Positions 43,600-51,585 of a DNA stretch of 64,000 nt are shown here, piece by piece. The stretch's first letter is position 1, and every line of letters starts with the position of its first letter. The stretch comes from HGM04593 sp045634085. GTDB taxonomy: Bacteria > Bacteroidota > Bacteroidia > Bacteroidales > Bacteroidaceae. The notes beneath the pieces are model-generated. The model was given only the letters and a program-made list of their open reading frames with translations, was not told the origin of the DNA and made no database searches. A program made the position numbers and the translations under genes. The stretch lies in assembly GCA_045634085.1 (NCBI GenBank), contig JAZQZM010000077.1, forward strand, positions 1-64,000. Direction: 5' to 3'.

Positions 43600-43619
43600 A
43601 AAAAAGACATAACAAAAAA

Positions 43620-43660
43620 ATAACATGATATGGCGGCCAAAGGTCGCCATATCATGTTAT
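43620..43660 (+). terminator. Terminator after the 41536 gene
   Basis: ATAACATGATATGGCG and CGCCATATCATGTTAT form a perfect 16-bp stem, with CC/GG pairing further in around AAA. It lies 20 bases after the stop. A/T runs on both sides allow it to work in either direction. Confidence 0.85.
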
Positions 43661-43797
43661 ACGAGTTGAATAATTACCACAAAAGACAAAAGTTTTGTAA
43701 TAATTCATACTATAACCGAATTTTATTTTTATATTCGCAGAATAATGTGCATAGGCATATTATTGATTTTGAGTAAAACTGTTTAAAACCAAAGCAG

Positions 43798-45675
43798 ATG
43801 AGTGAAACTTTGAAACCCGATGTTCAGTTTGATGAGCAGAACATCGTGAACACCCCTGAACAGGCTGACAATGCCGCTACGACCGAGTTTAGCAACGAAC
43901 AGCCTGCCCCAGAGACAGTAATGGAAACTCCCGCCGCACAGGGCGAGGAGAGTGAGAACGCAGGCTCAAGACCGGCCACACGTCAGGAGATTATAGAACG
44001 CTTGAAAGCCATTGCCGACAGCGACGACATACTCACCTGCAGAGCCGAGGCCGAAAGCCTGAAAGTACAGTTCTACCGTATGCGCACAGCTGAGATTGAA
44101 GCAGCCCACAAGGCATTTGTAGAGCAAGGTGGCGAAGAAGCTCTCTTCATACCACAGGAGGATGAACTTGAAGCCCCCTTCAAGGAAGCTATGAACGCAA
44201 TCAAAGTAAAGCGCAACGCCTGGATTGCAGCACAGGAAGAGGAGATGAAGAAGAATCTTGCAAAGAAAGAAGCCCTTCTACAACAGTTGCAGTCACTTGT
44301 AGAGAAAGCAGAGCAAGGAACACCCGAAGTCAACGAATTCAAGGCTCTACAGGCACAGTGGAAAGAGATAAAGAACGTACCTCAGGAGAATGTCACAGCA
44401 TTATGGAAACAGTACCAGTTGCTCACAGAGCAGTTCTACGATGTACTGAAAATCAACCACGAGTTCCGCGAGTACGACTTCAAGAAGAACCTTGAGACAA
44501 AGACCCGAATCTGCGAAGCAGCCGAGGCATTGGAGAAAGAGGAAGATATAATCAACGCTTTCCGCCAGCTACAGCAGTTGCATAACGAATACCGCGAGAC
44601 AGGTCCGGTTGCCCCTGAGTTGCGCGAAGAGTTGTGGGCACGCTTCAAAGCAGCATCAACAACCATCAACCGCCGCCATCAGGAGCATTTCGAAGCAAAG
44701 AAAGAACTCGAGAAGGAGAATCTTGAAAAGAAAGAAGCCATATGCGAACAGGCTGAAGCAATTGACTTCAGCACACTCACCACATATCAGGCATGGAACA
44801 ATGCAACCAAGCAGATACTTGAGCTCCAGGCACAGTGGAAAGGCATAGGTTTTGCTCCACAGAAGATGAATATCAAGATATTCGAACGTTTCCGCATGGC
44901 ATGCGACGAATTCTTTAGACTGAAAAGTGAATTCTTCAAGGAGGCAAAGAGCGCCCTTGCCAATAATCTTGAACGCAAAAAGGCTTTGTGCGAGCAGGCC
45001 GAACAGCTTAAAGACAGTGAAGAATGGAAAGCTACAGCCGACAAGCTCACCAAACTGCAGAAAGAGTGGAAGGAGATTGGTCCGGTGCCACAGAAACACT
45101 CCGATGCACTATGGAAGCGTTTTGTAACAGCATGCGACACATTCTTTGAACGACGTAATGCAGCCACATCATCACAGCGTACCGAGGAGCATAACAACCT
45201 GGTACAGAAACGCGAAGTCATTGAGGCTCTTAAAGCCATTGACAGCACCCTGCCGGCCGAAGAGTTGTCAAAGCTCATTTCAGAGCTTACAGCAAAATGG
45301 AACAGCATAGGTTTTGTGCCATTTAAAGAGAAAGATAAGATTTTCAAGGAGTACAAGACTGTGCTCAATGCAATTTATGAGAAACTGCACATCAATGCCA
45401 ATGAACGCAAGCTTGCCAACTTCCGCAACAACATAAGCAAGGGAGGAACCAGCCTGCAGCGTGAACGCGATCACCTCATCCGCCAGTACGAGACACTTAA
45501 GGGCGAGATTGCAACATACGAGAACAATATCGGCTTCCTCAGCGTATCAAACAAGAAGGGCGCAAGCCTTGTAGACGTAATGCGCCAGAAGGTAGAAAAG
45601 CTGAAACAGGATGCACAGGTAATTCTACAGAAGATACGCCTCATTGAGGACGAGATTGAAAAAGAAGCCAAGTAA
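43798..45675 (+). CDS. DUF349 repeat protein
   Basis: A 625-aa cytoplasmic protein, nearly all helical. After a low-complexity acidic N-terminus (~1-65) come at least five DUF349 units, each with a W-K/N-x-I-G-x-V/A-P core: LQAQWKEIKNVPQENV, TGPVAPELREELWARF, LQAQWKGIGFAPQKM, LQKEWKEIGPVPQKH and LTAKWNSIGFVPFKE. The C-terminus is a coiled coil (NNIGFLSVSNKKGASL.., VEKLKQDAQVILQKIRLIEDEIE). DUF349 proteins are widespread in Bacteroidetes with no settled function. A -7-like TATATTCG is at 43730-43737. A terminator and repeat copy C follow. Confidence 0.9.
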   Translation: MSETLKPDVQFDEQNIVNTPEQADNAATTEFSNEQPAPETVMETPAAQGEESENAGSRPATRQEIIERLKAIADSDDILTCRAEAESLKVQFYRMRTAEIEAAHKAFVEQGGEEALFIPQEDELEAPFKEAMNAIKVKRNAWIAAQEEEMKKNLAKKEALLQQLQSLVEKAEQGTPEVNEFKALQAQWKEIKNVPQENVTALWKQYQLLTEQFYDVLKINHEFREYDFKKNLETKTRICEAAEALEKEEDIINAFRQLQQLHNEYRETGPVAPELREELWARFKAASTTINRRHQEHFEAKKELEKENLEKKEAICEQAEAIDFSTLTTYQAWNNATKQILELQAQWKGIGFAPQKMNIKIFERFRMACDEFFRLKSEFFKEAKSALANNLERKKALCEQAEQLKDSEEWKATADKLTKLQKEWKEIGPVPQKHSDALWKRFVTACDTFFERRNAATSSQRTEEHNNLVQKREVIEALKAIDSTLPAEELSKLISELTAKWNSIGFVPFKEKDKIFKEYKTVLNAIYEKLHINANERKLANFRNNISKGGTSLQRERDHLIRQYETLKGEIATYENNIGFLSVSNKKGASLVDVMRQKVEKLKQDAQVILQKIRLIEDEIEKEAK

Positions 45676-45694
45676 GCAAATGAGAATCTAAACA

Positions 45695-45728
45695 AAGAGG
45701 GTGCCCCAAAAGCAATGGGCACCCTCTT
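45695..45728 (+). terminator. Terminator after the DUF349 gene
   Basis: AAGAGGGTGCCC and GGGCACCCTCTT form a perfect 12-bp stem with the loop CAAAAGCAAT, followed by ATTGTT. Repeat copy C begins 7 bases later. Confidence 0.85.
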
Positions 45729-45734
45729 ATTGTT

Positions 45735-45935
45735 GAGGTTCGAATAAAAAGAGCTATTTTTAGGTTTGCGAAGGCTACAAATACCGTAATCGACGCTGCA
45801 CGCGAGAGCAGAGAATGATTGCTTTCTATGCCGAGCAGCGAGGAGGGAAATCCGCTTAAGCGGATTAATTTGATTGAAATAAACGAAAATTTTGGAGACA
45901 AGTGTAACAACAAAAGAGCCTTTTCATTCAACTTC
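45735..45935 (+). repeat. Interspersed inverted-repeat element, copy C (201 bp, with insertion)
   Basis: The ends GAGGTTCGAATAAAAAGAGC and GAGCCTTTTCATTCAACTTC match copies A and B. Between the shared blocks (TTTTTAGGTTTGCGAAGGCT and TTTTGGAGACAAGTGTAACA) lies about 80 extra bases absent from the others. The extra part contains the perfect 18-bp palindrome AATCCGCTTAAGCGGATT at 45849-45866 and flanking CGCTGC/GCAGCG arms that can pair. Confidence 0.7.
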
Positions 45936-45981
45936 ATATATTTGAGTTCACGGACAGCAAAGCAATAACGCACAAAAAAAG

Positions 45982-46002
45982 CGCACCCCAAAAGGATGCG
46001 CA
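45982..46002 (-). terminator. Terminator after secG
   Basis: On the minus strand GCGCA and TGCGC close an inner CC/GG pair around TTTTGG, followed by seven T. It is 28 bases past the secG stop. Confidence 0.75.
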
Positions 46003-46030
46003 TTATTTTTGCAAGTCAATATTCTATAAC

Positions 46031-46363
46031 TTATTCTGCAACCGGAGCAGCATTCTCAGCCGCGTCCAAAGGAAGATTTGTCTCTGCTGCAGGAGCAGTT
46101 GTCTCAATGCTGATAGGGTCATTACCTACTACCTCACCATTCTTTGGAAGAGTATATGCAGCAGCAACACATATCACAACAATCAATGCAGCAAGAGTCC
46201 AAGTAGCCTTCTCAAGGAAATCAGTAGTCTTTCTTACACCCATAATCTGATTCGAAGAATTGAAACCGGCAGCCAAACCACCACCCTTTGAATTCTGAAT
46301 CATAACAATTCCGCACATCAGTACAGAAACCAATACCACAAGTATAACACAAAGTAAATACAT
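46031..46363 (-). CDS. secG: Preprotein translocase subunit SecG
   Basis: A 110-aa inner-membrane protein of the SecYEG channel. It has two helices (about 1-22 and 53-74) and between them the conserved MIQNSKGGGLAAGFNSSNQIMGVRKTTDFLEKATW segment (residues ~21-55, cut here by position), with the GGGLA and TDFLEKATW motifs. The C-terminal tail is Ala/Glu-rich, as in Bacteroidetes SecG. It is the last gene of the 48825-46031 operon and starts one base after the previous stop. Confidence 0.94.
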   Translation of the reverse strand: MYLLCVILVVLVSVLMCGIVMIQNSKGGGLAAGFNSSNQIMGVRKTTDFLEKATWTLAALIVVICVAAAYTLPKNGEVVGNDPISIETTAPAAETNLPLDAAENAAPVAE

Positions 46364-46364
46364 A

Positions 46365-47081
46365 CTATTCTTTTTTTATATTATGTTTTATTATTTTTTC
46401 CAAAAATCTTATTTGGTCTGCAAAGTAACGATTTTTATTCGGATATTCCAAACATAATCGTTTAATAATTTCAAGAGCCTTTTCATATTTTCCCTGTTTG
46501 ATGTAAATACCGGCAAGTGTTTCAGTAAAAAACGAAGATTCTGCAACCTCCTCTTCCGTTTCGTTAACAGCAATAGAGGGTTCCTCGGTTACAGCCTCAC
46601 CACGGAAATCGAACGTAATCCTCTCATTTCCACTGGCAAGAAATTCATCAATCAGTTCCTGACCGCGCAGTGCAGGTACATCCTGCCCCGAAGGCCGGTC
46701 TTTAAGATACGCCGACGCATAGTCAACCGCAGCGGCTCCCTCAGCTTCAAACGAGATGCTTTCAGCAGGCAACGTCTCAAGGAAGGCATCAATGAGTGAC
46801 ATTGTCCTGTCTACCGAAATATCATCAGGCGCCGCTTCGTCCAAACCCGCAGCACCATAGCCCGCAATAAGTTCAAAAAGAGGCCAACGGCTCTTCAGAT
46901 ACAATGCCGATTTGCGCATCTCCTTGCCGAAATCAATATCATGCAGCAGATAAAGATTCTTGAGCATAAGCAGGCGCGCCACATCAAAATATGGATACTT
47001 GCCCACTAAAAGACGCAGTTCATACAACGTATCGCGGTTCAGGCGTTCGGGATGAGCTATGTATGTTACCAGACTCTCCAT
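46365..47081 (-). CDS. Hypothetical protein (238 aa) with a TPR-like C-terminus
   Basis: A 238-aa protein without signal peptide or membrane segment. I do not recognise a named family. The N-terminal half is helical (LYELRLLVGKYPYFDVARLLMLKNLYLL, residues ~21-48), the middle is acidic, and the C-terminus (FFTETLAGIYIKQGKYEKALEIIKRLCLEYPNKNRYF, ~190-226) has the look of one TPR repeat. It lies between lptE (3-base gap) and secG (1-base gap), an arrangement I know from other Bacteroidales, so a role in envelope assembly is possible. Confidence 0.75.
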   Translation of the reverse strand: MESLVTYIAHPERLNRDTLYELRLLVGKYPYFDVARLLMLKNLYLLHDIDFGKEMRKSALYLKSRWPLFELIAGYGAAGLDEAAPDDISVDRTMSLIDAFLETLPAESISFEAEGAAAVDYASAYLKDRPSGQDVPALRGQELIDEFLASGNERITFDFRGEAVTEEPSIAVNETEEEVAESSFFTETLAGIYIKQGKYEKALEIIKRLCLEYPNKNRYFADQIRFLEKIIKHNIKKE

Positions 47082-47084
47082 CGG

Positions 47085-47615
47085 TTACCAGTTCGCCACA
47101 GCAGCATTGAAAACAGATTCCACAATCTCCTTTATCATCTGATCAACAAGTTCCTCCTGTACAGAGTCAAGCGACTGTGTAGCATCAAAGTCACGTGTTG
47201 CAGTGAACGGGCGTTCAAAATCCTCTTCATGGTTTGTATTATTTGTAAACCTGACATTGACCGTCATCTTCAACTGAACCATAGAAGAGTATCCATCCGC
47301 CGAGATAGACTTGTTCAGCTGGTCATACGCAGTAATCTCACCTTCGATATGAAGGTCACCGCCACGTGCGACCTGCTGCAGCTTCGTCTGCTGAATAAAA
47401 GTATCACTCAGCGACTCATTGAACATTGTGGCCATAGGCGCCCACTGGTAAGCGGCACGGTTCTGGAACGGTGTAATAGAGATAGTCTTGACCTTATTAT
47501 AATCTATGGAAGCACCGGTAAACTTGTAGCTCACGGTACACCCCGAAAAAATCGTCATCACAACCAGCAACAGAGGCACCGCCACCATTGCTTTAATTTT
47601 ATCATTCAATACCAT
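47085..47615 (-). CDS. lptE: LptE-family LPS-assembly lipoprotein
   Basis: A 176-aa lipoprotein (VVMTIFSGC, Cys at ~26). The mature part VSYKFTGASIDYNKVKTISI.., then FNESLSDTFIQQTKLQQVARGGDLHIEGEITAY (residues ~64-96), follows the Bacteroidetes LptE/LptE-like pattern. LptE plugs LptD in the outer membrane and helps place LPS on the surface. It overlaps the sigma-54 activator gene by 14 bases, so the two are translationally coupled. Confidence 0.88.
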   Translation of the reverse strand: MVLNDKIKAMVAVPLLLVVMTIFSGCTVSYKFTGASIDYNKVKTISITPFQNRAAYQWAPMATMFNESLSDTFIQQTKLQQVARGGDLHIEGEITAYDQLNKSISADGYSSMVQLKMTVNVRFTNNTNHEEDFERPFTATRDFDATQSLDSVQEELVDQMIKEIVESVFNAAVANW

Positions 47616-48825
47616 ATTCCTTAATTTTTCTGTACAAGGTACGTTCCGATATATTCAACTCCTTAGCAGCATTCCTGCGTTTTCCCTTATTCCTCTCCAA
47701 AGCCATTATTATGGTCTTCTTTTCCACATCATCAAGCGACACGGCCTCCTCTACATACTCCTCTGGAGCAAGCAGGTGCTCATAAGCATTCTGCTGTTGC
47801 GGCAGATGATATGCAGGAGCCTGCTGAACCAACGATACGTCATGCGAATCGGTAAAATAAGAGACATGTTCCACACTCTCCTTGTTCATTGCGCGCAGAT
47901 TCTCAATCTGGTTCTTCAGTTCAGTAATATCGCGCCTCATATCAAAAAGCACACTATAGAGGATCTCCCTCTCACTTTCAAAGCTCTTGCCACCGGCCTG
48001 GGTGTGACCGGAAAGCATAGGCAAATTATTTTGCGTCTCCTTGGGCAGATAACGCATCAGCACCTCGCCGCTGAGTTCACGGTTCAGTTCAAGAATAGAA
48101 ACCTGCTCGGCAATATTCTTGAGCTGACGGATATTTCCCGGCCAGGAATAATTCACCAGCACCGTAGCGGCATCCTCCGTCAACTGCAGACGCGGGACAT
48201 TGTATTTTGCAGCAAAGTCCATGCAGAACTTCTTGAACAGCAGAACCACGTCATCCCCCCTCTTGCGCAATGGCGGCACAGTTACAGGAACAGTGCTCAG
48301 ACGGTAATAAAGATCCTCGCGGAAACGTCCTTCCGAAATAGCCTCCAACAGATTCACATTCGTAGCACATACAATGCGCACATTGGTCTTCTCAACCTCA
48401 GAAGAACCGACACGCAAGAACTCACCATTCTCAAGCACACGCAAAAGGCGCGCTTGGGTAGGCAGAGGTAATTCGGCAACCTCATCAAGGAAAATCGTCC
48501 CTCCGTCGGCTTCACTGAAATATCCCTTACGTTCATTTACCGCACCGGTAAATGCCCCCTTGATATGTCCGAAGAGTTCCGAATCTATGGTACCTTCGGG
48601 TATGGCACCACAGTTTACGGCAATATATTTGCCATGCTTGCGTACGCTATTCGTGTGTATAATCTTGGGAAAGAACTCCTTACCCACACCACTCTCACCG
48701 GTTATCAGCACAGTCAAGTCAGTCTTTGCCACCTGCACGGCCGTATCAATGGCCCTGAGCAGAACCGGGTCATTGCCAATTATTCCAAACTGCTGCTTTA
48801 CTTTCTGTATTTCCGTCGCATCCAT
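47602..48825 (-). CDS. Sigma-54-dependent transcriptional activator (no sensor domain)
   Basis: A 407-aa enhancer-binding protein. The AAA+ domain begins almost at the N-terminus (Walker A GESGVGKEFFPKII at ~41-54), with the sigma-54 contact GAFTGA in GHIKGAFTGAVNERKG, Walker B-type GGTIFLDEVAEL and the arginine-finger region FREDLYYRLSTVPV. A Fis-type helix-turn-helix (GKRRNAAKELNISERTLYRK) closes the protein. It lacks a receiver or GAF/PAS domain, so activity may be set by expression or a partner. It heads the operon with lptE and secG. A -7-like TATTTTTG is at 48846-48853 on the minus strand. Confidence 0.93.
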   Translation of the reverse strand: MDATEIQKVKQQFGIIGNDPVLLRAIDTAVQVAKTDLTVLITGESGVGKEFFPKIIHTNSVRKHGKYIAVNCGAIPEGTIDSELFGHIKGAFTGAVNERKGYFSEADGGTIFLDEVAELPLPTQARLLRVLENGEFLRVGSSEVEKTNVRIVCATNVNLLEAISEGRFREDLYYRLSTVPVTVPPLRKRGDDVVLLFKKFCMDFAAKYNVPRLQLTEDAATVLVNYSWPGNIRQLKNIAEQVSILELNRELSGEVLMRYLPKETQNNLPMLSGHTQAGGKSFESEREILYSVLFDMRRDITELKNQIENLRAMNKESVEHVSYFTDSHDVSLVQQAPAYHLPQQQNAYEHLLAPEEYVEEAVSLDDVEKKTIIMALERNKGKRRNAAKELNISERTLYRKIKEYGIE

Positions 48826-48914
48826 CGTTTCATCGCATTTTGTGACAAAAATACATATTTATTCTCCAAAAACGGCAATTTTGGCAGAAAATTTTATTCC
48901 AGGTTCCCCACCCT

Positions 48915-51188
48915 TCAGAACGGGAACAACAAAGGAAGTACAAGAATCATCACAATTCCCAATATTATCTGCAACGGCAGACCCACCTTTACATAATCGG
49001 AGAACTTATACTGTCCCGCAGGCATCACCAACGCGTTAGGCGGTGTAGAGAACGGCGATGCAAAACAGAGACTGGCTCCCAATGTCACAGCAAACAGGAA
49101 CGGAACCGGACTTACGCCGACCTGCTGTGCGGCACTCATTGCAATAGGCGCCATAAGCACAGCCGTAGCCGTATTGCTTATGAACATTGTCATGAACGAT
49201 GTTGTGAAATATATTCCCGCCATCAGCAAAATAGGGCTGTATCCGCCAAGTGCCGACACAAGAGAGCCCGAAATCCATTCCGACACTCCCGTCTTCTGCA
49301 ACGCCACCGACATGGGCATCATTGCAGCGATGAGCACTATACTCTCCCAGTTAATCGTCTTGTATGCAGCCTCCACATTCCTGAAACAGCCAGTCAGAAT
49401 CATCAATATGGCAGCAATAATCACCGCTGTTACAGGTTCAATGGGTATAAAGTCGAACACCATGACAGCAATCATAGCAAGCATTATCATGGCTGCAACA
49501 GGAGCCTTGTAATCGAGGGTAACCTTTGCAGCCTCTTCAAGCGGACGTCCCACGACAATCCACTCATTGCTGTCCTTCTCAATTGCAGCGATATGGTCCC
49601 ATGAGCCCTGCACCAGCAGCACATCACCCACATGAATACACTCCTCGGCCAAACCCTGAAGTATATACTTATTATTTCGGCATATGCCAAGTACACTCAA
49701 ATTATACTTTGTCCTGAACCCAATCTCCTTTATCGTCTTGTTCACCACTGTCGACGTTGACATCACAACAATCTCGGCAACACCGATATCATAGAAATCG
49801 AGACCACTCTTGCCGGCATTTTCATCATCCCTGACAATTTCAAGGTTATACTTGAGAGCAAATGCAGCCACTTTCTCATCAGTACCCGAAACATACAGCA
49901 TATCATCGGAACGAAGCACCGTATCAGAGTCGGCTGCTCTCTGCACAACATTCTTCGACATCAGGTTACGCTGGCTACGTTCGACATTACGCACCTCAAT
50001 GATATTTATACCAAAATTGTTACGCACATCAAGTTCGCCAATCATCTTTCCAACAATCAGTGACTTGGAGTGCACCTGCAGACGGTACAGATTATTCGCA
50101 ATTCCATACTCCTTGACAAGTGTCTTCAATGATTTGCCGCTACTTGCGCTGGCGCCGCTAAGTGCTCCGGGTTTCGAAAGGAACTTCTTGCTCAACGGCA
50201 TCAGCAACAAAGTACCCACCGTCGCACATATGAGACCCACCGGAAGGAATGTAAAGAAACCAAGCCCCTCATAGCCACCGTTTATAAGAGCCTCGTTTAT
50301 TACAAGGTTCGGTGGCGTACCGATAAGGGTCATCATACCACTCATGCTGCTTGCAAAGGCAAGAGGCATGAGCAGACGGCTCGGATTCATTTTCACACTC
50401 ATGGCCATACTCACCTCAATAGGAATCATTATGGCAACAGTACCCGTGTTGCTGACAAAAGCACCCATGAATGAAGTCACCACCATCACCAGCAGGAACA
50501 ATCGTGTCTCACTGTTTCCCGCCAGTTTCATCAACCTCGAGCTTATCATCTTCGCCAGACCTGTCTGGAAAATAGCACCTCCCACCACAAACAGGCCAAT
50601 CATCATTATAATCACATTGTTCGAAAAACCGGCCAAAGCCTCCGATGGCTCAAGAATACCGAGTACCATCAAAGCCACAAGCGCACAAAGCGCAACAATG
50701 TCGGAACGCACCTTGCCGCTGATAAAGAAGAATACCGACAGCATAAGTATGACTATCGTCACCACAACACTCTCCATGCCGGGTTCATTACGCGTAAAAG
50801 AGGAAACAATAACGTCAAGTTCCTCTCTTTTTGCCACAACATCCTCAAGCGCAGCATTTTCGGGAACAGAAGCTGAATAGTTCTTTATCCCCAGAAACTT
50901 CTCCTTGTAATCATCGCATGTGGTGCTATACTTGCCAATACCTTCACCAACCGCAACTTTGGCAAAGAACGTCTCTGCCGCCGACACGGCCGCACGCAGT
51001 TCAGCCTTGGCAGCCTGTATCTGCAGCATAGAGATAGAATCAGCAGGAATTGCATCACAGCATTCCTGCGCTGCATCAGCCACACAAACTTCGCTTTTCT
51101 CAACAAGCACACCCCCATCATCAGGAATCTGCGCCATAGCACCGGCCGCAAAAAGCAGCAATGCCAACATCAACATATATTTTCTCAT
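48915..51188 (-). CDS. SLC13/DASS-family anion permease with RCK_C domains
   Basis: About 757 aa from the ATG at 51188, which begins a signal peptide (MRKYMLMLALLLFAAGAMAQ); the upstream in-frame ATGs lie in or before the promoter. Residues ~21-145 are an extracytoplasmic, helix-rich, Cys-containing domain not usual for this family. Then come two sets of permease helices (FSNNVIIMMIGLFVVGGAIFQTGLA, VSNTGTVAIMIP, GTPPNLVINEAL; later ISNTATAVLMAPIA and SPFSTPPNALVMPAG). Between them are two TrkA/RCK_C-like domains (~400-560). Such carriers move sulfate, phosphate or dicarboxylates with Na+; the substrate is not known. Confidence 0.88.
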   Translation of the reverse strand: MRKYMLMLALLLFAAGAMAQIPDDGGVLVEKSEVCVADAAQECCDAIPADSISMLQIQAAKAELRAAVSAAETFFAKVAVGEGIGKYSTTCDDYKEKFLGIKNYSASVPENAALEDVVAKREELDVIVSSFTRNEPGMESVVVTIVILMLSVFFFISGKVRSDIVALCALVALMVLGILEPSEALAGFSNNVIIMMIGLFVVGGAIFQTGLAKMISSRLMKLAGNSETRLFLLVMVVTSFMGAFVSNTGTVAIMIPIEVSMAMSVKMNPSRLLMPLAFASSMSGMMTLIGTPPNLVINEALINGGYEGLGFFTFLPVGLICATVGTLLLMPLSKKFLSKPGALSGASASSGKSLKTLVKEYGIANNLYRLQVHSKSLIVGKMIGELDVRNNFGINIIEVRNVERSQRNLMSKNVVQRAADSDTVLRSDDMLYVSGTDEKVAAFALKYNLEIVRDDENAGKSGLDFYDIGVAEIVVMSTSTVVNKTIKEIGFRTKYNLSVLGICRNNKYILQGLAEECIHVGDVLLVQGSWDHIAAIEKDSNEWIVVGRPLEEAAKVTLDYKAPVAAMIMLAMIAVMVFDFIPIEPVTAVIIAAILMILTGCFRNVEAAYKTINWESIVLIAAMMPMSVALQKTGVSEWISGSLVSALGGYSPILLMAGIYFTTSFMTMFISNTATAVLMAPIAMSAAQQVGVSPVPFLFAVTLGASLCFASPFSTPPNALVMPAGQYKFSDYVKVGLPLQIILGIVMILVLPLLFPF

Positions 51189-51218
51189 ATAGATATAAAT
51201 TTCCAGCAATATCCGGTA

Positions 51219-51249
51219 CAAAGATAACCAATAGAAACCGAAGTTTAAA
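51219..51249 (-). promoter_or_regulatory. Promoter of the SLC13 gene
   Basis: On the minus strand TTT (51247-51249) and TATCTTTG (51219-51226) are 20 bases apart. This supports the ATG at 51188 and rules out the further upstream ATGs. Confidence 0.6.
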
Positions 51250-51406
51250 CTTGCGCAGCGCATTTTACGCATAAAATTACACAAAAGCAGAGTATATATG
51301 CAGTATTTATAGTAAAAAAGCACTATCTTCGAATTTATCCCAAAGATAATATGCACTCCATGTGAAAAAATTGAAGTAAACTTCATTTTTCTCAATCGTT
51401 TGTTGC

Positions 51407-51414
51407 TATCTTTG
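51407..51414 (+). promoter_or_regulatory. -7 promoter element of the TamB-like gene
   Basis: TATCTTTG matches the Bacteroidetes -7 consensus; T-rich sequence (ATTTTT, 51385-51390) lies at roughly -33. Transcription would start near 51420, just where the extended TamB-like frame opens. Confidence 0.5.
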
Positions 51415-51585
51415 CATTAAAGCGCGAAAACAGACAGCGTCGGCCCCGAACATACAATAAAACACATTGAAGCCATAAAAATACTCAAATACATATCGAT
51501 AGTCTTTGCAGGACTGGCAGCACTAATCATTGCCGCCGTTCTGGCACTAAGGTTCGATGCCGTACAGCACCGTCTGGCAATTTTC

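Noticed and set aside
45735..45760. GAGGTTCGAATAAAAAG as a possible tRNA T-loop
   Set aside because: The GTTCGAAT resembles a T-loop, but there is no acceptor stem, anticodon arm or D arm nearby; it is the end of repeat copy C.
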